Part shown: piece by piece, positions 15,990 to 24,631 of the stretch
How positions within the stretch are numbered: position 1 is the stretch's first letter
Layout: each line of letters begins with the position of its first letter
Assembly: GCF_017744695.1 (NCBI RefSeq)
Contig: NZ_JAGIAS010000002.1
Span: forward strand, 434,001-498,000
DNA length: 64,000 nt
Reading direction: 5' to 3'
DNA from: Dyadobacter sp.
Lineage (GTDB): Bacteria; Bacteroidota; Bacteroidia; Cytophagales; Spirosomataceae
Notes under the pieces: generated by a model
Told to the model about the DNA's origin: nothing
The model's input: the letters and a program-made list of their open reading frames with translations, nothing else
The model's database searches: none
Translations under genes and position numbers: made by a program

Positions 15990-16844
15990 TCAAATATTTA
16001 AGTGTATGAATTGAGATGGAAAATTTCGGTCGAGCATTTCGCGGTACCTTTCGTAACAAGCCAGCGAATCGTCGTCGGAGCTCAGGAGAAAATCCACAAA
16101 CTCCCGGTGGTGTGTTTTCCGCAAAGAAGTACCCAGCCCCGATCGGTCGCCGAGGAGGTAAGCCCCTATCCTTTTCACCATTTCCAGATCGGCATTTTCG
16201 GTGGCTGTTTTATCCCTCTGCATCTGCGCCGGGTACCAATGCCGGTATGCTCCCGATATAGTCTGTACCCGTCCGTTTATTGTTGAAAGGTGGTAAAAAC
16301 CCGCTACGGCGATCCCGTGCGTTTCGGGTACCAGCATGACCTGCGCGGGCGTGAGGCCCAGGTGTGCGCGCCCTGTGTGCCTGTGCAGCAGCATACAGAA
16401 TTCCAGCAACCGGGAAACAACCCAATTGACATGGTCCTGCGGCAACGTCAGGTTCAACAGCGGTATCGCTCTTTGGGAAAACCAAAAACTGGAATCCGAA
16501 TCCCAGCTGTAAGGCATGTAACGCCGCAAATGCTCCGATGCTCCGGACGCGACTTCCTGCTGGTTACGCTTTGCCTGCGCGACCACCTGCATATCGCCCT
16601 GAAAGCGCACCCAATGATCGTTGGTCAGGAACCTGCCCGAATCGTCGGTGAAGCCGGACCCGCTCGTAAAATGCCGGAAGATTTCGATCAAATGGTTCGT
16701 GGCTTCCTGTGCGCGCGGATGTTTGCATTTGTCGGGATGGACGGCCTTCAATATTTCCCGGTACGTCATCGCCGTGCTTTCGGCCAATACATGGTAGTGG
16801 GTGGCTTCCAATACCTGCCCGATCATTCCGCTGTCGTCTGTCAT
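15990..16844 (-). CDS. J-domain fused to degenerate protein-kinase-like domain
   Basis: 284 aa. Residues about 13-58 form a J domain: helix I HYHVLAES, helix II and the HPDK signature at 36-39, then helix III. The C-terminal part (about 115-260) looks like a kinase C-lobe: long helix HVNWVVSRLLEFCMLLH, a catalytic-loop-like HLGLTPAQVML (161-171) where HRDLKPEN would be, GIAVAGF (177-183) in place of DFG, and a DLEMVKRIGAYLLG helix like alpha-F. Catalytic Asp, Lys and DFG Asp are all missing, so it is a predicted pseudokinase. First gene of the triad. A J domain would recruit an Hsp70. Confidence 0.72.
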   Translation of the reverse strand: MTDDSGMIGQVLEATHYHVLAESTAMTYREILKAVHPDKCKHPRAQEATNHLIEIFRHFTSGSGFTDDSGRFLTNDHWVRFQGDMQVVAQAKRNQQEVASGASEHLRRYMPYSWDSDSSFWFSQRAIPLLNLTLPQDHVNWVVSRLLEFCMLLHRHTGRAHLGLTPAQVMLVPETHGIAVAGFYHLSTINGRVQTISGAYRHWYPAQMQRDKTATENADLEMVKRIGAYLLGDRSGLGTSLRKTHHREFVDFLLSSDDDSLACYERYREMLDRNFPSQFIHLNI

Positions 16845-17113
16845 GACACGTTGTTTCCGTTAATAAATACCCGCAAAAAGCTCAGAGAATGCCAAGGTAT
16901 CAGAAGTAACGGCTCCAAGCCCGCGTGATTGAGCATGCGAAAGCTATGGGTTATCAATCGGTGCAACGCGGGGTTAACTCCCTTTGTCACAATCACCCCC
17001 TGACAATGTCGCAAATCACATCCCTTTTTCTTGACCGAACCCGCTTAGTTTGTAACATCGGAATAATGCCAGACGGAGTGGTTCAAAAACACCTTCAAAA
17101 CTGATCGGAATAA

Positions 17114-17392
17114 ATGGTAGAGGTATTCAAAACAAGCGTAGAAAAGCAAAGCCAGGCAAGACTGCTAATCGACCTGATTTGCCTTGCATTTACCGGCTAC
17201 CAGGCCAGCTTCGACCTCGAAGATTGCGATAAGGTATTGCGGGTCAGTTGCGAAGGTTCAGAAGTGTGCCGCACCAGTATCATCGGGCTGCTGGAAAACT
17301 TCGGATATGCTGCGGCCATTCTGGAAGACGGTCATGCTGAAACCGGGTACTCCGGTAGCGTTCTAAATCCTGTCCATTCTATAACCATATAA
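17114..17392 (+). CDS. Small HMA-fold-like protein without metal motif
   Basis: 92 aa, cytoplasmic. The pattern beta (MVEVFKTSV), helix (QARLLIDLI), beta (YQASFDLEDCDKVLRVSC), helix (TSIIGLLENFG), beta (AAAILED) matches the ferredoxin-like fold of heavy-metal-associated domains, but there is no CxxC. Such proteins are common in Bacteroidota upstream of small stress genes; role unknown. It is 12 nt ahead of the DoxX gene, so co-transcribed. The 269-bp gap before it holds its promoter and nothing else I can support. Confidence 0.6.
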   Translation: MVEVFKTSVEKQSQARLLIDLICLAFTGYQASFDLEDCDKVLRVSCEGSEVCRTSIIGLLENFGYAAAILEDGHAETGYSGSVLNPVHSITI

Positions 17393-17404
17393 ACTACATC
17401 AACT

Positions 17405-17785
17405 ATGAAAAAGACAAGAATCATCTTCTGGGTCGTCACGGGGTTACTGGCCGTCATGGTCGGCGTTGGCGCCGTGTACGATGCCATATCGGCACCGGAG
17501 GCGGTCGAACACGTGACACGTATTGGCTATCCGGCTTACCTGGTGCCTTTTCTGGGTGTTGCCAAAATCCTGGGCGTCATTGCGATCCTCGTTCCAGGCT
17601 ATCCGAGAATCAAGGAATGGGCTTATGCAGGCATTTTTTACGATTTGTTCGGGGCTTTTTACTCACACATCGCATTCGGCGACGGTCCCGACATGTGGGC
17701 AGGCTTTATCATCGGTTTTGTTTTGATCGCCGTCTCCTATATCTACTACCACAAATTGCAGCGGCAGGCTTTCGCTACTGCCTGA
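17405..17785 (+). CDS. DoxX-like membrane protein
   Basis: 126 aa with four predicted transmembrane helices (about 7-27, 44-64, 72-90, 96-115) and the DoxX-like layout with GYPAYLVPFLGVAKILGVIAIL in the second helix. The family is loosely linked to redox and thiol stress and quinone reactions; function unknown. It follows an HMA-like gene and precedes an SRPBCC gene on the same strand, a frequent stress-gene neighbourhood. Confidence 0.85.
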   Translation: MKKTRIIFWVVTGLLAVMVGVGAVYDAISAPEAVEHVTRIGYPAYLVPFLGVAKILGVIAILVPGYPRIKEWAYAGIFYDLFGAFYSHIAFGDGPDMWAGFIIGFVLIAVSYIYYHKLQRQAFATA

Positions 17786-17857
17786 TCGCATCCGCCCTTG
17801 CCCCAATTATTTCATAAACAACTTATTACTCATTCCATAACCTAAAACATTTCAGAA

Positions 17858-18391
17858 ATGAAGATCATTAAGAAAATCCTGTTTGTCATTGCAGGCATCA
17901 TTGTACTCGCACTGGTGGCAGCACTTTTTGTGAGCAAAGAGTACAGCGTCAGGCGGGAGATCACCATCAACAAACCCAGCCAGGAAGTTTTTGACTATGT
18001 CAAATTCATTAAAAACCAGGAACATTATAACAAGTGGGTCATGATGGACCCGAATATGAAAAAGGACTACAAGGGTACCGACGGCACAGTGGGTTTTGTG
18101 TATGCCTGGGACAGCCAGAAGGACGATGTAGGAAAAGGGGAAGAAGAAATCAAAGTGCTCGAAGAGGGTAAAAAGATCGACCTCGAAGTCCGTTTTATCA
18201 AACCTTTTGAAGGAGTTGCCGTGACCGAAATGACCACCGAGGCTATTTCACCGACGCAAACGAAAGTTTCATGGGGAATGAGCGGACAAAGCGCCTATCC
18301 GATGAACCTGACAAACACCATCATGGACAGCATGCTCGGCGCAGACCTGCAAGAGAGCCTTCAAACGTTGAAAGGCATTTTAGAAAAGTAA
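17858..18391 (+). CDS. Membrane-anchored SRPBCC (START-like) domain protein
   Basis: 177 aa: an N-terminal transmembrane anchor (residues about 5-25), then an SRPBCC domain starting at EYSVRREITINKPSQEVFDYVKFIKNQEHYNKWVMMDPN, the family's beta1-alpha1-alpha2 beginning. The hydrophobic cavity of this fold binds lipids, polyketides or other small ligands; the ligand here is unknown. The domain probably faces the periplasm. No catalytic motif seen. Confidence 0.85.
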   Translation: MKIIKKILFVIAGIIVLALVAALFVSKEYSVRREITINKPSQEVFDYVKFIKNQEHYNKWVMMDPNMKKDYKGTDGTVGFVYAWDSQKDDVGKGEEEIKVLEEGKKIDLEVRFIKPFEGVAVTEMTTEAISPTQTKVSWGMSGQSAYPMNLTNTIMDSMLGADLQESLQTLKGILEK

Positions 18392-18431
18392 GCAGCTAGT
18401 AGATTCATCAATCAATTAATCCGTTAAAGCT

Positions 18432-18998
18432 ATGTCAATCATATCATCATCCGTCGAAGCCAAAACAAACGAAGCAGTGGACCGGAAACAATTATTGCAC
18501 GACCTTGATCAAACCGAGCAGGATTTTTACTCGATCCTCGCCGCGTTGACTCCCCGGCAGGTAAACACCGTGCCGTTCGAAGGCAGCTGGACGGCCGGCC
18601 AGGTCACAGAACACATCCTGCTGTCGGAATCGGGCATTCCGGAGACGGTACTCGGCTCGACCGAGGAAACCGACCGCCCGGTGGCGCAATATGTACCCGT
18701 TATCGAATCGATATTCCTCGATTTTACGGCTAAATATCAGGCCCCCGAGTCCATTATCCCGTCGGCAGCGCCACATGATCAGCAGCAATTACTTGAAGCA
18801 TTCAAGGCCGAACGTGCGGCCATTCGCGAGATCGCGGCCAACGAGGACCTCACACTTACCTGCACGGATTTCGAATTCCCGCAGATCGCCAACCTCACCC
18901 GCTGGGAATGGCTGCAATTTGTAGTCTGCCATTCGAAAAGGCATACCCGCCAGTTGCGTAATATTTCGGAAAAAGTTAGCGGCTCCGCCGACCTCTGA
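18432..18998 (+). CDS. DinB_2 family protein
   Basis: 188 aa, DinB/YfiT-like four-helix bundle. Metal-ligand pattern intact: His in GQVTEHILLSE (about residue 61) and H-x3-H in CHSKRHTRQLRNI (about 170-182). These proteins resemble thiol-dependent S-transferases. The start at 18432 is supported by the usual leader length. It is 40 nt after the SRPBCC gene and likely in the same transcript. Confidence 0.85.
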   Translation: MSIISSSVEAKTNEAVDRKQLLHDLDQTEQDFYSILAALTPRQVNTVPFEGSWTAGQVTEHILLSESGIPETVLGSTEETDRPVAQYVPVIESIFLDFTAKYQAPESIIPSAAPHDQQQLLEAFKAERAAIREIAANEDLTLTCTDFEFPQIANLTRWEWLQFVVCHSKRHTRQLRNISEKVSGSADL

Positions 18999-19047
18999 TA
19001 CCTCAAAGATTAATAACTTGCGGACTCATTTTTACGATCCAAGTACT

Positions 19048-19533
19048 ATGTTCCGTAAGTTATCATTCTTGTTGTTATTGATGGTCGGCATGTCTGGCGG
19101 TTATGCCCAGGTTGCGGCCACCAGTAAAAAAATAGCCCCGTTTCAGATCAGGCTGGTCAATGGCCAGCAATACACCTCGTCGCAGCTGGCGGCTGGGCCG
19201 GTGGTACTCATCTATTTCTCGCCGGATTGCGAACATTGCCAGAGCTTTACCAAGGATCTGCTGAAAAATTCCAGCGTAGTGGCCAACAAGCAGGTGGTTA
19301 TGGTCACGTTCCAGGCCATGGACATGCTGAAACCTTTTGTAAGCCAGTACAGCCTGGGTACTTATCCGAATTTCAAAGTGGGCACCGAAGGCACCTCCTA
19401 CCTGGTTCAGCGTTATTACCAGATCCGCTCGTTTCCTTACATTGCCATTTACGACAAAAAAGGAAACCTGGTGAGGACATTCGAAGGAGAACAGCCACAT
19501 GCCGAAATTTTTAAGGCTTTGAAACAAATCTGA
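19048..19533 (+). CDS. Exported thioredoxin-fold protein
   Basis: About 161 aa from ATG 19048 (the upstream TTG at 19018 would add ten polar residues before the signal). Signal peptide MFRKLSFLLLLMVGMSGGYAQ with cleavage after YA-Q. The thioredoxin-like domain has VLIYFSPDCEHCQSF, active site CEHC at about residues 69-72, and the cis-Pro motif RSFPYIAIYD. It is probably periplasmic, in disulphide reduction or isomerisation, TlpA/DsbE-like but shorter. Confidence 0.87.
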   Translation: MFRKLSFLLLLMVGMSGGYAQVAATSKKIAPFQIRLVNGQQYTSSQLAAGPVVLIYFSPDCEHCQSFTKDLLKNSSVVANKQVVMVTFQAMDMLKPFVSQYSLGTYPNFKVGTEGTSYLVQRYYQIRSFPYIAIYDKKGNLVRTFEGEQPHAEIFKALKQI

Positions 19534-19567
19534 CGGCGATAATTTCCCGCATTTTATTTAAGTTGTA

Positions 19568-19606
19568 AACCAATGCCAATGCACTAGACGCGCAATGGCA
19601 TTGGTT
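19568..19606 (+). terminator. Rho-independent terminator
   Basis: AACCAATGCCA (19568-19578) pairs with TGGCATTGGTT (19596-19606), 11 bp, followed by TTTT. It ends the thioredoxin transcript. Confidence 0.85.
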
Positions 19607-19634
19607 TTTTATTTACCCTTCCTATCTGATTAAA

Positions 19635-21695
19635 ATGCCAGTTGAACACATCAAAACTTCCGTGAATTTCCGGAAGTACACCCTTCGCGCTTCATTCGCT
19701 ATTGCGCAATTTGTGATCCTTTATTTTTTGCTGATTTGCGGGGCCGTGCTACTCACAGGCTTGTGTGCATTGGGCGGTTACACGCTAGTCTACATTAAAT
19801 TTAATGGGCTCACATTTGGTTTGGCTATCGGATTGCTTTGTGTCGGGTTCTTTGTCTTATTCTTTCTGATCAAATTTATTTTCAAAAAGCATATTGTCGA
19901 CAAGTCGGCGCTTACAGAAATCACTGAGAAAGACCAGCCCGAATTGTTTGCATTGCTTCGCGAAGTGGTGCAGGAAGTGCAAACAGATTTTCCCAAAAAA
20001 GTTTATCTGTCCCCGGAAGTTAATGCTTCCGTTTTTTATGATTCCGGTTTTTGGAGCATGTTCCTTCCTACCAGAAAGAACCTGCAAATTGGATTGGGGC
20101 TAGTCAACTCCGTTACCGTCAGCGAGTTTAAAGCCGTGTTAGCCCATGAATTCGGTCACTTTTCGCAACGCAGCATGAAAGTGGGCAGCTATGTTTATCA
20201 TGTCAATTATATTATTTACAACATGCTGTACGATAATGGATCGTTCGACGGCATGCTCGAAAAATGGGGAAGTTCGAACTTCTACATTACCATTTCTTCC
20301 TCTCTCGCAAAATGGGTTGTGAAAGGCATTCAATGGATATTAAGGAAGGCTTATAACATCATCAATATCAACTATTTTGCCTTGTCGCGGGAAATGGAAT
20401 TCCATGCCGACGAAGTGGCCGCCCACGTGGCGGGTTCTGCACCGCTCGCGAGCGCGCTCAAACGTTTCGAACTCGCTGATTATGCCTACAACATGGTTTC
20501 CGGCTGCTATCATCGCCAGGCACCAGGACCACGGAATTTCTATGTCCAGCATGCATTTGCCCTTACATTCCTTGCTGAAAAAGACCACCTCACTTTCCAA
20601 CACGGACTGCCGCAGATAGAATCATCCCTGAGCCGTTACAACAAATCGAAATTGGTTATTACCGATCAATGGGCGTCGCACCCGAGTGTGGAAGATCGCG
20701 TGGAAAAACTGATGGCACTCAATCAGGCTACACGCAATGAAGACTCGCGGCGCGCTTATGAGTTGTTCCGGAAGATAGGTGACATTCAGCAGGCATTCAC
20801 CCATGAAATGTTCTTCGGATCCGGCCTTGCATCGGACATGGTTTTTCAAACGGATCAAGAATTTCAAGAAGCGTTTCTATCAAGCTACGAGCAGAACTCG
20901 TACAGCGAAATATTTAACGGGTATTACGATATCAAGAATCCGGTATTTCCGGAGACAGAAAATAATGCTGGTGTAGTAATAAATCCGGCGCAATTGTTCA
21001 ATGACGAAATGGTGGACAATGCCTATCTTGAAATAACGATTGAATCAGATATTCAAACCATCGAAGCCATCAACGAAGGCCGATATCCGGTTAAATCATT
21101 TGATTACGATGGCATTAAATATACCGCCGAAGATGCCGCTTTCCTCTTGCCAAACCTTCGTAAGGAGCTTGCTGCCGTGCACGCAATTGTTGCAAAGAAC
21201 GACACCCGTATTGATCAGTTTTTTACACAAACAGCCCGTCAGCAACAAAAATATACGGAGCTAAAACCTTTAATATCGAACATTGGGAAAGTAAGGAAAA
21301 CCAACGAAGAGCTCCATCTCATTTATCAAGAGATGGAGGAACGAACCCATTTTTTTACCTTGGTAAATCCGGCAGAACAAATTGAAATTAACGTTGCGGA
21401 ACTATCGGAAACGGAAACCAGATTCAAAAAACAACTTACCGAGTTGCAAAAAAATCCCCTGTATTCGCCCAACATGACCAGCGAAATGAAACAGGATTTC
21501 GATAAATATCTGGAAAGCAACGGCGCCTATTTCCTCGATGAAACCTACGATGAAGAGGCCATTCAAACAATGTTCGGAGCGTTTAGTCATTGCAATTTAC
21601 TGGTTTACCAAACCGCTTTCGCGCATAAAAAGCACCTACTCGATTTCCTCGCCGAACTTTACCATGCCCATCAACCAGCAAACATCGCTTCATAA
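19635..21695 (+). CDS. M48-family membrane zinc metalloprotease
   Basis: 686 aa. Two N-terminal transmembrane helices (about 20-55 and 65-90) precede a peptidase_M48 domain with zinc motif HEFGH (about residues 171-175) and the third-ligand block REMEFHADEVAAH (about 252-264). The remaining about 350 residues are a helical, charged region, much longer than HtpX (about 290 aa). M48 proteases at the inner membrane take part in membrane-protein quality control; substrates unknown. The 3' end overlaps the convergent enolase-superfamily gene by 25 bp. Confidence 0.88.
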   Translation: MPVEHIKTSVNFRKYTLRASFAIAQFVILYFLLICGAVLLTGLCALGGYTLVYIKFNGLTFGLAIGLLCVGFFVLFFLIKFIFKKHIVDKSALTEITEKDQPELFALLREVVQEVQTDFPKKVYLSPEVNASVFYDSGFWSMFLPTRKNLQIGLGLVNSVTVSEFKAVLAHEFGHFSQRSMKVGSYVYHVNYIIYNMLYDNGSFDGMLEKWGSSNFYITISSSLAKWVVKGIQWILRKAYNIININYFALSREMEFHADEVAAHVAGSAPLASALKRFELADYAYNMVSGCYHRQAPGPRNFYVQHAFALTFLAEKDHLTFQHGLPQIESSLSRYNKSKLVITDQWASHPSVEDRVEKLMALNQATRNEDSRRAYELFRKIGDIQQAFTHEMFFGSGLASDMVFQTDQEFQEAFLSSYEQNSYSEIFNGYYDIKNPVFPETENNAGVVINPAQLFNDEMVDNAYLEITIESDIQTIEAINEGRYPVKSFDYDGIKYTAEDAAFLLPNLRKELAAVHAIVAKNDTRIDQFFTQTARQQQKYTELKPLISNIGKVRKTNEELHLIYQEMEERTHFFTLVNPAEQIEINVAELSETETRFKKQLTELQKNPLYSPNMTSEMKQDFDKYLESNGAYFLDETYDEEAIQTMFGAFSHCNLLVYQTAFAHKKHLLDFLAELYHAHQPANIAS

Positions 21696-23077
21696 TGCGC
21701 CGAAGGCGCAAGGATGCCACCGCTTTCGGCGTAAAATGATTTGTCGGTGAGATACACACCTTTCTGCGTTTTCGTCCAGCTTCCATTCGGCATCGGGTGG
21801 AAAGTCACGAGTTTGTCCCAGTTTTTATAGTATTGATGGCCGTTCGTTTCCTGCAAGCCTACCGACATTCCGGGAAATGGCTGCAAACGGGCGGCCACAT
21901 TTTTGTTCCAATCTACGAGGATAGGGTTCACCGTGAGATCGGCGCAGAAACAGGGCACCTTTTTTTCGTAAGCCAGTTGGGTAATTTTCATCGTCATACT
22001 CAGCGTTTTGGCAATGGCTTTCACGGCAATCGCCGAATACCCGAGCTCAATGCGGTGTGCGGCATCCTCCACCGTGTGCGCGCTTTCGTCCGCGGCCACG
22101 CGTACGCCCAGGTCGCCCACGAAGGCTTCGTTACTTTCCTCGAACGGCTCCTCGATCACTGCGATCTGATCGAATGCACCAATCTTTTTGGCATGATCGA
22201 GAAAGCGGAGCAGCGTTTCCTTCTTCTCGTAACGGCCATTCGCGTCGAAATAGTAAGGAATCTTCCCGTTTTGGGTATAGGGCGTTTCGTAATGACCGAT
22301 CGCCTTGTGCACGGCTGTCAGAAAGGCAATATCCTTCTCGATCATCTCCTGCTGCGTCCCGGCTGCTCCTGTTTTGAGTTTTAATATAAAATAACCCTCA
22401 TCCGCCGCCTGCTTGATTCGCTCGGGCGAAGTACCAACCGCGAACGAAGGGATACTGGCCACTTTCTCGTGCCGGTAGGAAAGTCCGGGCCGGTAAGCGG
22501 CAGGCACCATTTCATCAAACTGCTTCATACCGTTTTCCTGTGCGTAAAGCAGCCACGCAGCATTGTCCACGCACACGAGGGCATTTAACGCAAAAGTCTT
22601 CCGGAGGTCCGGGTTGCCGGTGATTTTTTTGCCATAGGCGAGTACCTCAGGCAAAATATCGTCGAGCAATTGTACCGGGTCGCTGAACGACGTTCCTTTG
22701 ATCATCTGCAAAGCGTGCTCGCTCATGGCGTACATCAATGCATTACCAGCGCTTTCGGAATGAGCGGCAAAAACCTTCGAGTCCGACCACAACACGCCCT
22801 GCGTACCGAGCCCGACCTTGCGGATACCCGAATCGGATTCCAGCATCGCGACGGCCTGCCAGCTGTCGGTAATGGCGCTGCCTTTGAAACGATAAGGGTT
22901 CAATGGCTCCCGCTCAAAATTGGAACTGACGTTTTTGATATTGATTTTCTTCACGGCCGGCGTGGGAAATGGGTTAGGCAAATGGTTTTCAGGCGCAAAC
23001 ATACCGGCCGCAGCCAGGATACCCGCTCGGCGGGCGAATTCGCGTCGGGAGAAATGTTCAGGTTTTCCGGAAATCAT
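21671..23077 (-). CDS. Enolase-superfamily (mandelate racemase/muconate lactonising-like) enzyme, Tat-exported
   Basis: 468 aa. The N-terminus has a Tat-type signal (SRREFARRAGILAAAGMF). The TIM-barrel shows ILKLKTG (KxK, base), YFDANG and AVIEEP and AADES as the three metal ligands (D, E, E/D) and VKAIAKT with the second-face Lys, so the active site looks complete. Members abstract a proton alpha to a carboxylate (epimerases, dehydratases). The context (aldolase-like DapA homologue, NAD enzyme, LacI) suggests an acid-sugar or hydroxy-acid substrate. Dipeptide epimerase is an alternative. Confidence 0.85.
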   Translation of the reverse strand: MISGKPEHFSRREFARRAGILAAAGMFAPENHLPNPFPTPAVKKINIKNVSSNFEREPLNPYRFKGSAITDSWQAVAMLESDSGIRKVGLGTQGVLWSDSKVFAAHSESAGNALMYAMSEHALQMIKGTSFSDPVQLLDDILPEVLAYGKKITGNPDLRKTFALNALVCVDNAAWLLYAQENGMKQFDEMVPAAYRPGLSYRHEKVASIPSFAVGTSPERIKQAADEGYFILKLKTGAAGTQQEMIEKDIAFLTAVHKAIGHYETPYTQNGKIPYYFDANGRYEKKETLLRFLDHAKKIGAFDQIAVIEEPFEESNEAFVGDLGVRVAADESAHTVEDAAHRIELGYSAIAVKAIAKTLSMTMKITQLAYEKKVPCFCADLTVNPILVDWNKNVAARLQPFPGMSVGLQETNGHQYYKNWDKLVTFHPMPNGSWTKTQKGVYLTDKSFYAESGGILAPSAHYEAMFAG

Positions 23078-23163
23078 GGTTTGGGAATATGTTTCAAATG
23101 ATCAGACTCTTTAACAGGCTGCTACCCTGACCCAGTATCCGAATTTTATTCTCCATAATCCCG

Positions 23164-24231
23164 TCAATGCACACTTACCTCGTTTTCCAGAAAACGGGCT
23201 ACAAAAGCATCGTCCACCAGATGCGGGTAAGCGGCTATCACCCGCGTAATCTCTTCGGACTGACCGGGCGATAGCGTTTCGTCCGGGTTCAACGTCCAGA
23301 TGCCGTCCAGCAGTCCCTGACGGCGGAGTACTTCGTGCACGCCGGTAATGCAGCCGTGAAATGCGTGCGCGGGATCGAAAATCGCGGCATTCATGTCGGT
23401 GACGGCGATATTGGTACTGAGCATCGACGCGGCATCGGCATAACCGGTCGCGAGCGTGTGCTTCACAGCTGCAAGAAGCGCCACGGCTTTTTCCGTCCAC
23501 ACCGCCCAATGCCCGAGCAAACCGCCCACAAAACGCTTCTCGACGGTCCTTCCGTCAATTTCAAAGCAATAGGGCGTCAACAGATCGGCGACGATATTGT
23601 CGTCGTTGCCCGTGTAAAGCGCGATCTCGTCGCAACGGTCCGAATGCGCCACGGCGCGTACCACATCCAAAGTTTGGTACCGGTTGAATGCTGCGACTTT
23701 GATGGCATACACATTGGGGATCGCGGCAAATTGCTGCCAGAAATCGTAGCTGTAAACTCGCCCCCCGATGGCCGCCTGCAAGTAAAAACCAAATACCGGG
23801 ATCACCTCGGCGACCTTCCTGACATGGGCGATGATCTCGTGTTCATCCTGCGTTTTGAATGCGGCCATACTAACGAGCCCAAGGTCATAACCGTGCTTCA
23901 CAGCAATTTCGGCTTCTTTCAAAGCCTGTTCCGTCAATCCGCAAATGCCTGCGACCTTGATAAACGGACGCTTCAATGCTGCCTGGTCGACTTCTTCGGC
24001 CGCTATCGCCAGCACTTTTTCAAACAGATTAACTCCCGGTTCACGGATTTCAAACTGCGTGGTATGCACGCCTACCGCCACTCCACCGGCCCCGCTGGCC
24101 ATATAGTAGCGCGTCAACCCGCGCTGTTTCTGTTCGTCGAGCTGCAACCTTTGCGTGAGCGCCAGCGGATGCGCCGGAATCACCGTCCCGTCAAACAGCA
24201 GCTTTTTGATATTCTCCTTTAACATAACCAA
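23164..24231 (-). CDS. Dihydrodipicolinate synthase/N-acetylneuraminate lyase family protein
   Basis: 355 aa, TIM-barrel of the DapA/NanA class I aldolase family, somewhat longer than DapA (about 290). The Schiff-base Lys is probably in AIKVAAFN (about residue 178), and the Tyr that shuttles protons may be in FGFYLQAAIGG. The usual GTTGE substrate-binding motif reads ASGAGG here, as in aldolases for other 2-keto acids. Start 24231 or MLKEN at 24225. It sits between the enolase-superfamily and epimerase genes on the same strand, with a large repeat array upstream. Confidence 0.83.
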   Translation of the reverse strand: MVMLKENIKKLLFDGTVIPAHPLALTQRLQLDEQKQRGLTRYYMASGAGGVAVGVHTTQFEIREPGVNLFEKVLAIAAEEVDQAALKRPFIKVAGICGLTEQALKEAEIAVKHGYDLGLVSMAAFKTQDEHEIIAHVRKVAEVIPVFGFYLQAAIGGRVYSYDFWQQFAAIPNVYAIKVAAFNRYQTLDVVRAVAHSDRCDEIALYTGNDDNIVADLLTPYCFEIDGRTVEKRFVGGLLGHWAVWTEKAVALLAAVKHTLATGYADAASMLSTNIAVTDMNAAIFDPAHAFHGCITGVHEVLRRQGLLDGIWTLNPDETLSPGQSEEITRVIAAYPHLVDDAFVARFLENEVSVH

Positions 24232-24320
24232 CTTAAATTTCTATATATCAAATCATTATCGGAAACAACGCCAGTTGTGGTCTTGCGTGGTTATTAAGTC
24301 ATTTGTAGGCATGTTATTAA

Positions 24321-24410
24321 GTCATTTGTAGTCATTTGTGGTCATTTGTGGTCATGTATAGTCATTTATAGTCATTTATAGTTATGTATAGTCATGTCTA
24401 GTTATTGGGT
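24321..24410 (+). repeat. Nine tandem decamers (GTCATTTGTA type)
   Basis: Nine consecutive 10-bp units occupy 24321-24410, all beginning GT-(C/T)-A-T and mostly matching GTCATTTRTR. Two longer copies of the TTATTAAGTCATTTGTA type precede them (from about 24291 and 24314). The 10-bp period equals about one DNA turn. It lies within the intergenic gap between the epimerase and aldolase genes, which holds no gene. Confidence 0.85.
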
Positions 24411-24462
24411 CAAGTAGTCGTCATGGGTTGCTATGAACCATCAAGAACTTCACCCCAACAAC

Positions 24463-24620
24463 ACCTGACTACAAATGACAACACCTAACCAACCTGACAA
24501 TACCTGACTACAAATGACAACACGTGACCAAACCTGACAATGCCTGACTACAAATGACAACACCTAACCAACCTGACAATACCTGACTACAAATGACAAC
24601 ACGTGACCAAACCTGACAAC
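24463..24620 (+). repeat. Four tandem 39/40-bp units in A-B-A-B order
   Basis: Units: 24463-24501 (39), 24502-24541 (40), 24542-24580 (39), 24581-24620 (40). All begin RCCTGACTACAAATGACAAC. A-type units continue ACCTAACCAA, B-type ACGTGACCAAA. The core ACAAATGAC is the reverse complement of the decamer core in 24321-24410, so the two arrays are inverted relative to each other. Confidence 0.9.
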
Positions 24621-24631
24621 ACCTGACCTCT

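Noticed and set aside
24463..24620. CRISPR-like array
   Set aside because: The units are adjacent with no unique spacers between them and no cas gene is near, so this is a simple tandem repeat.
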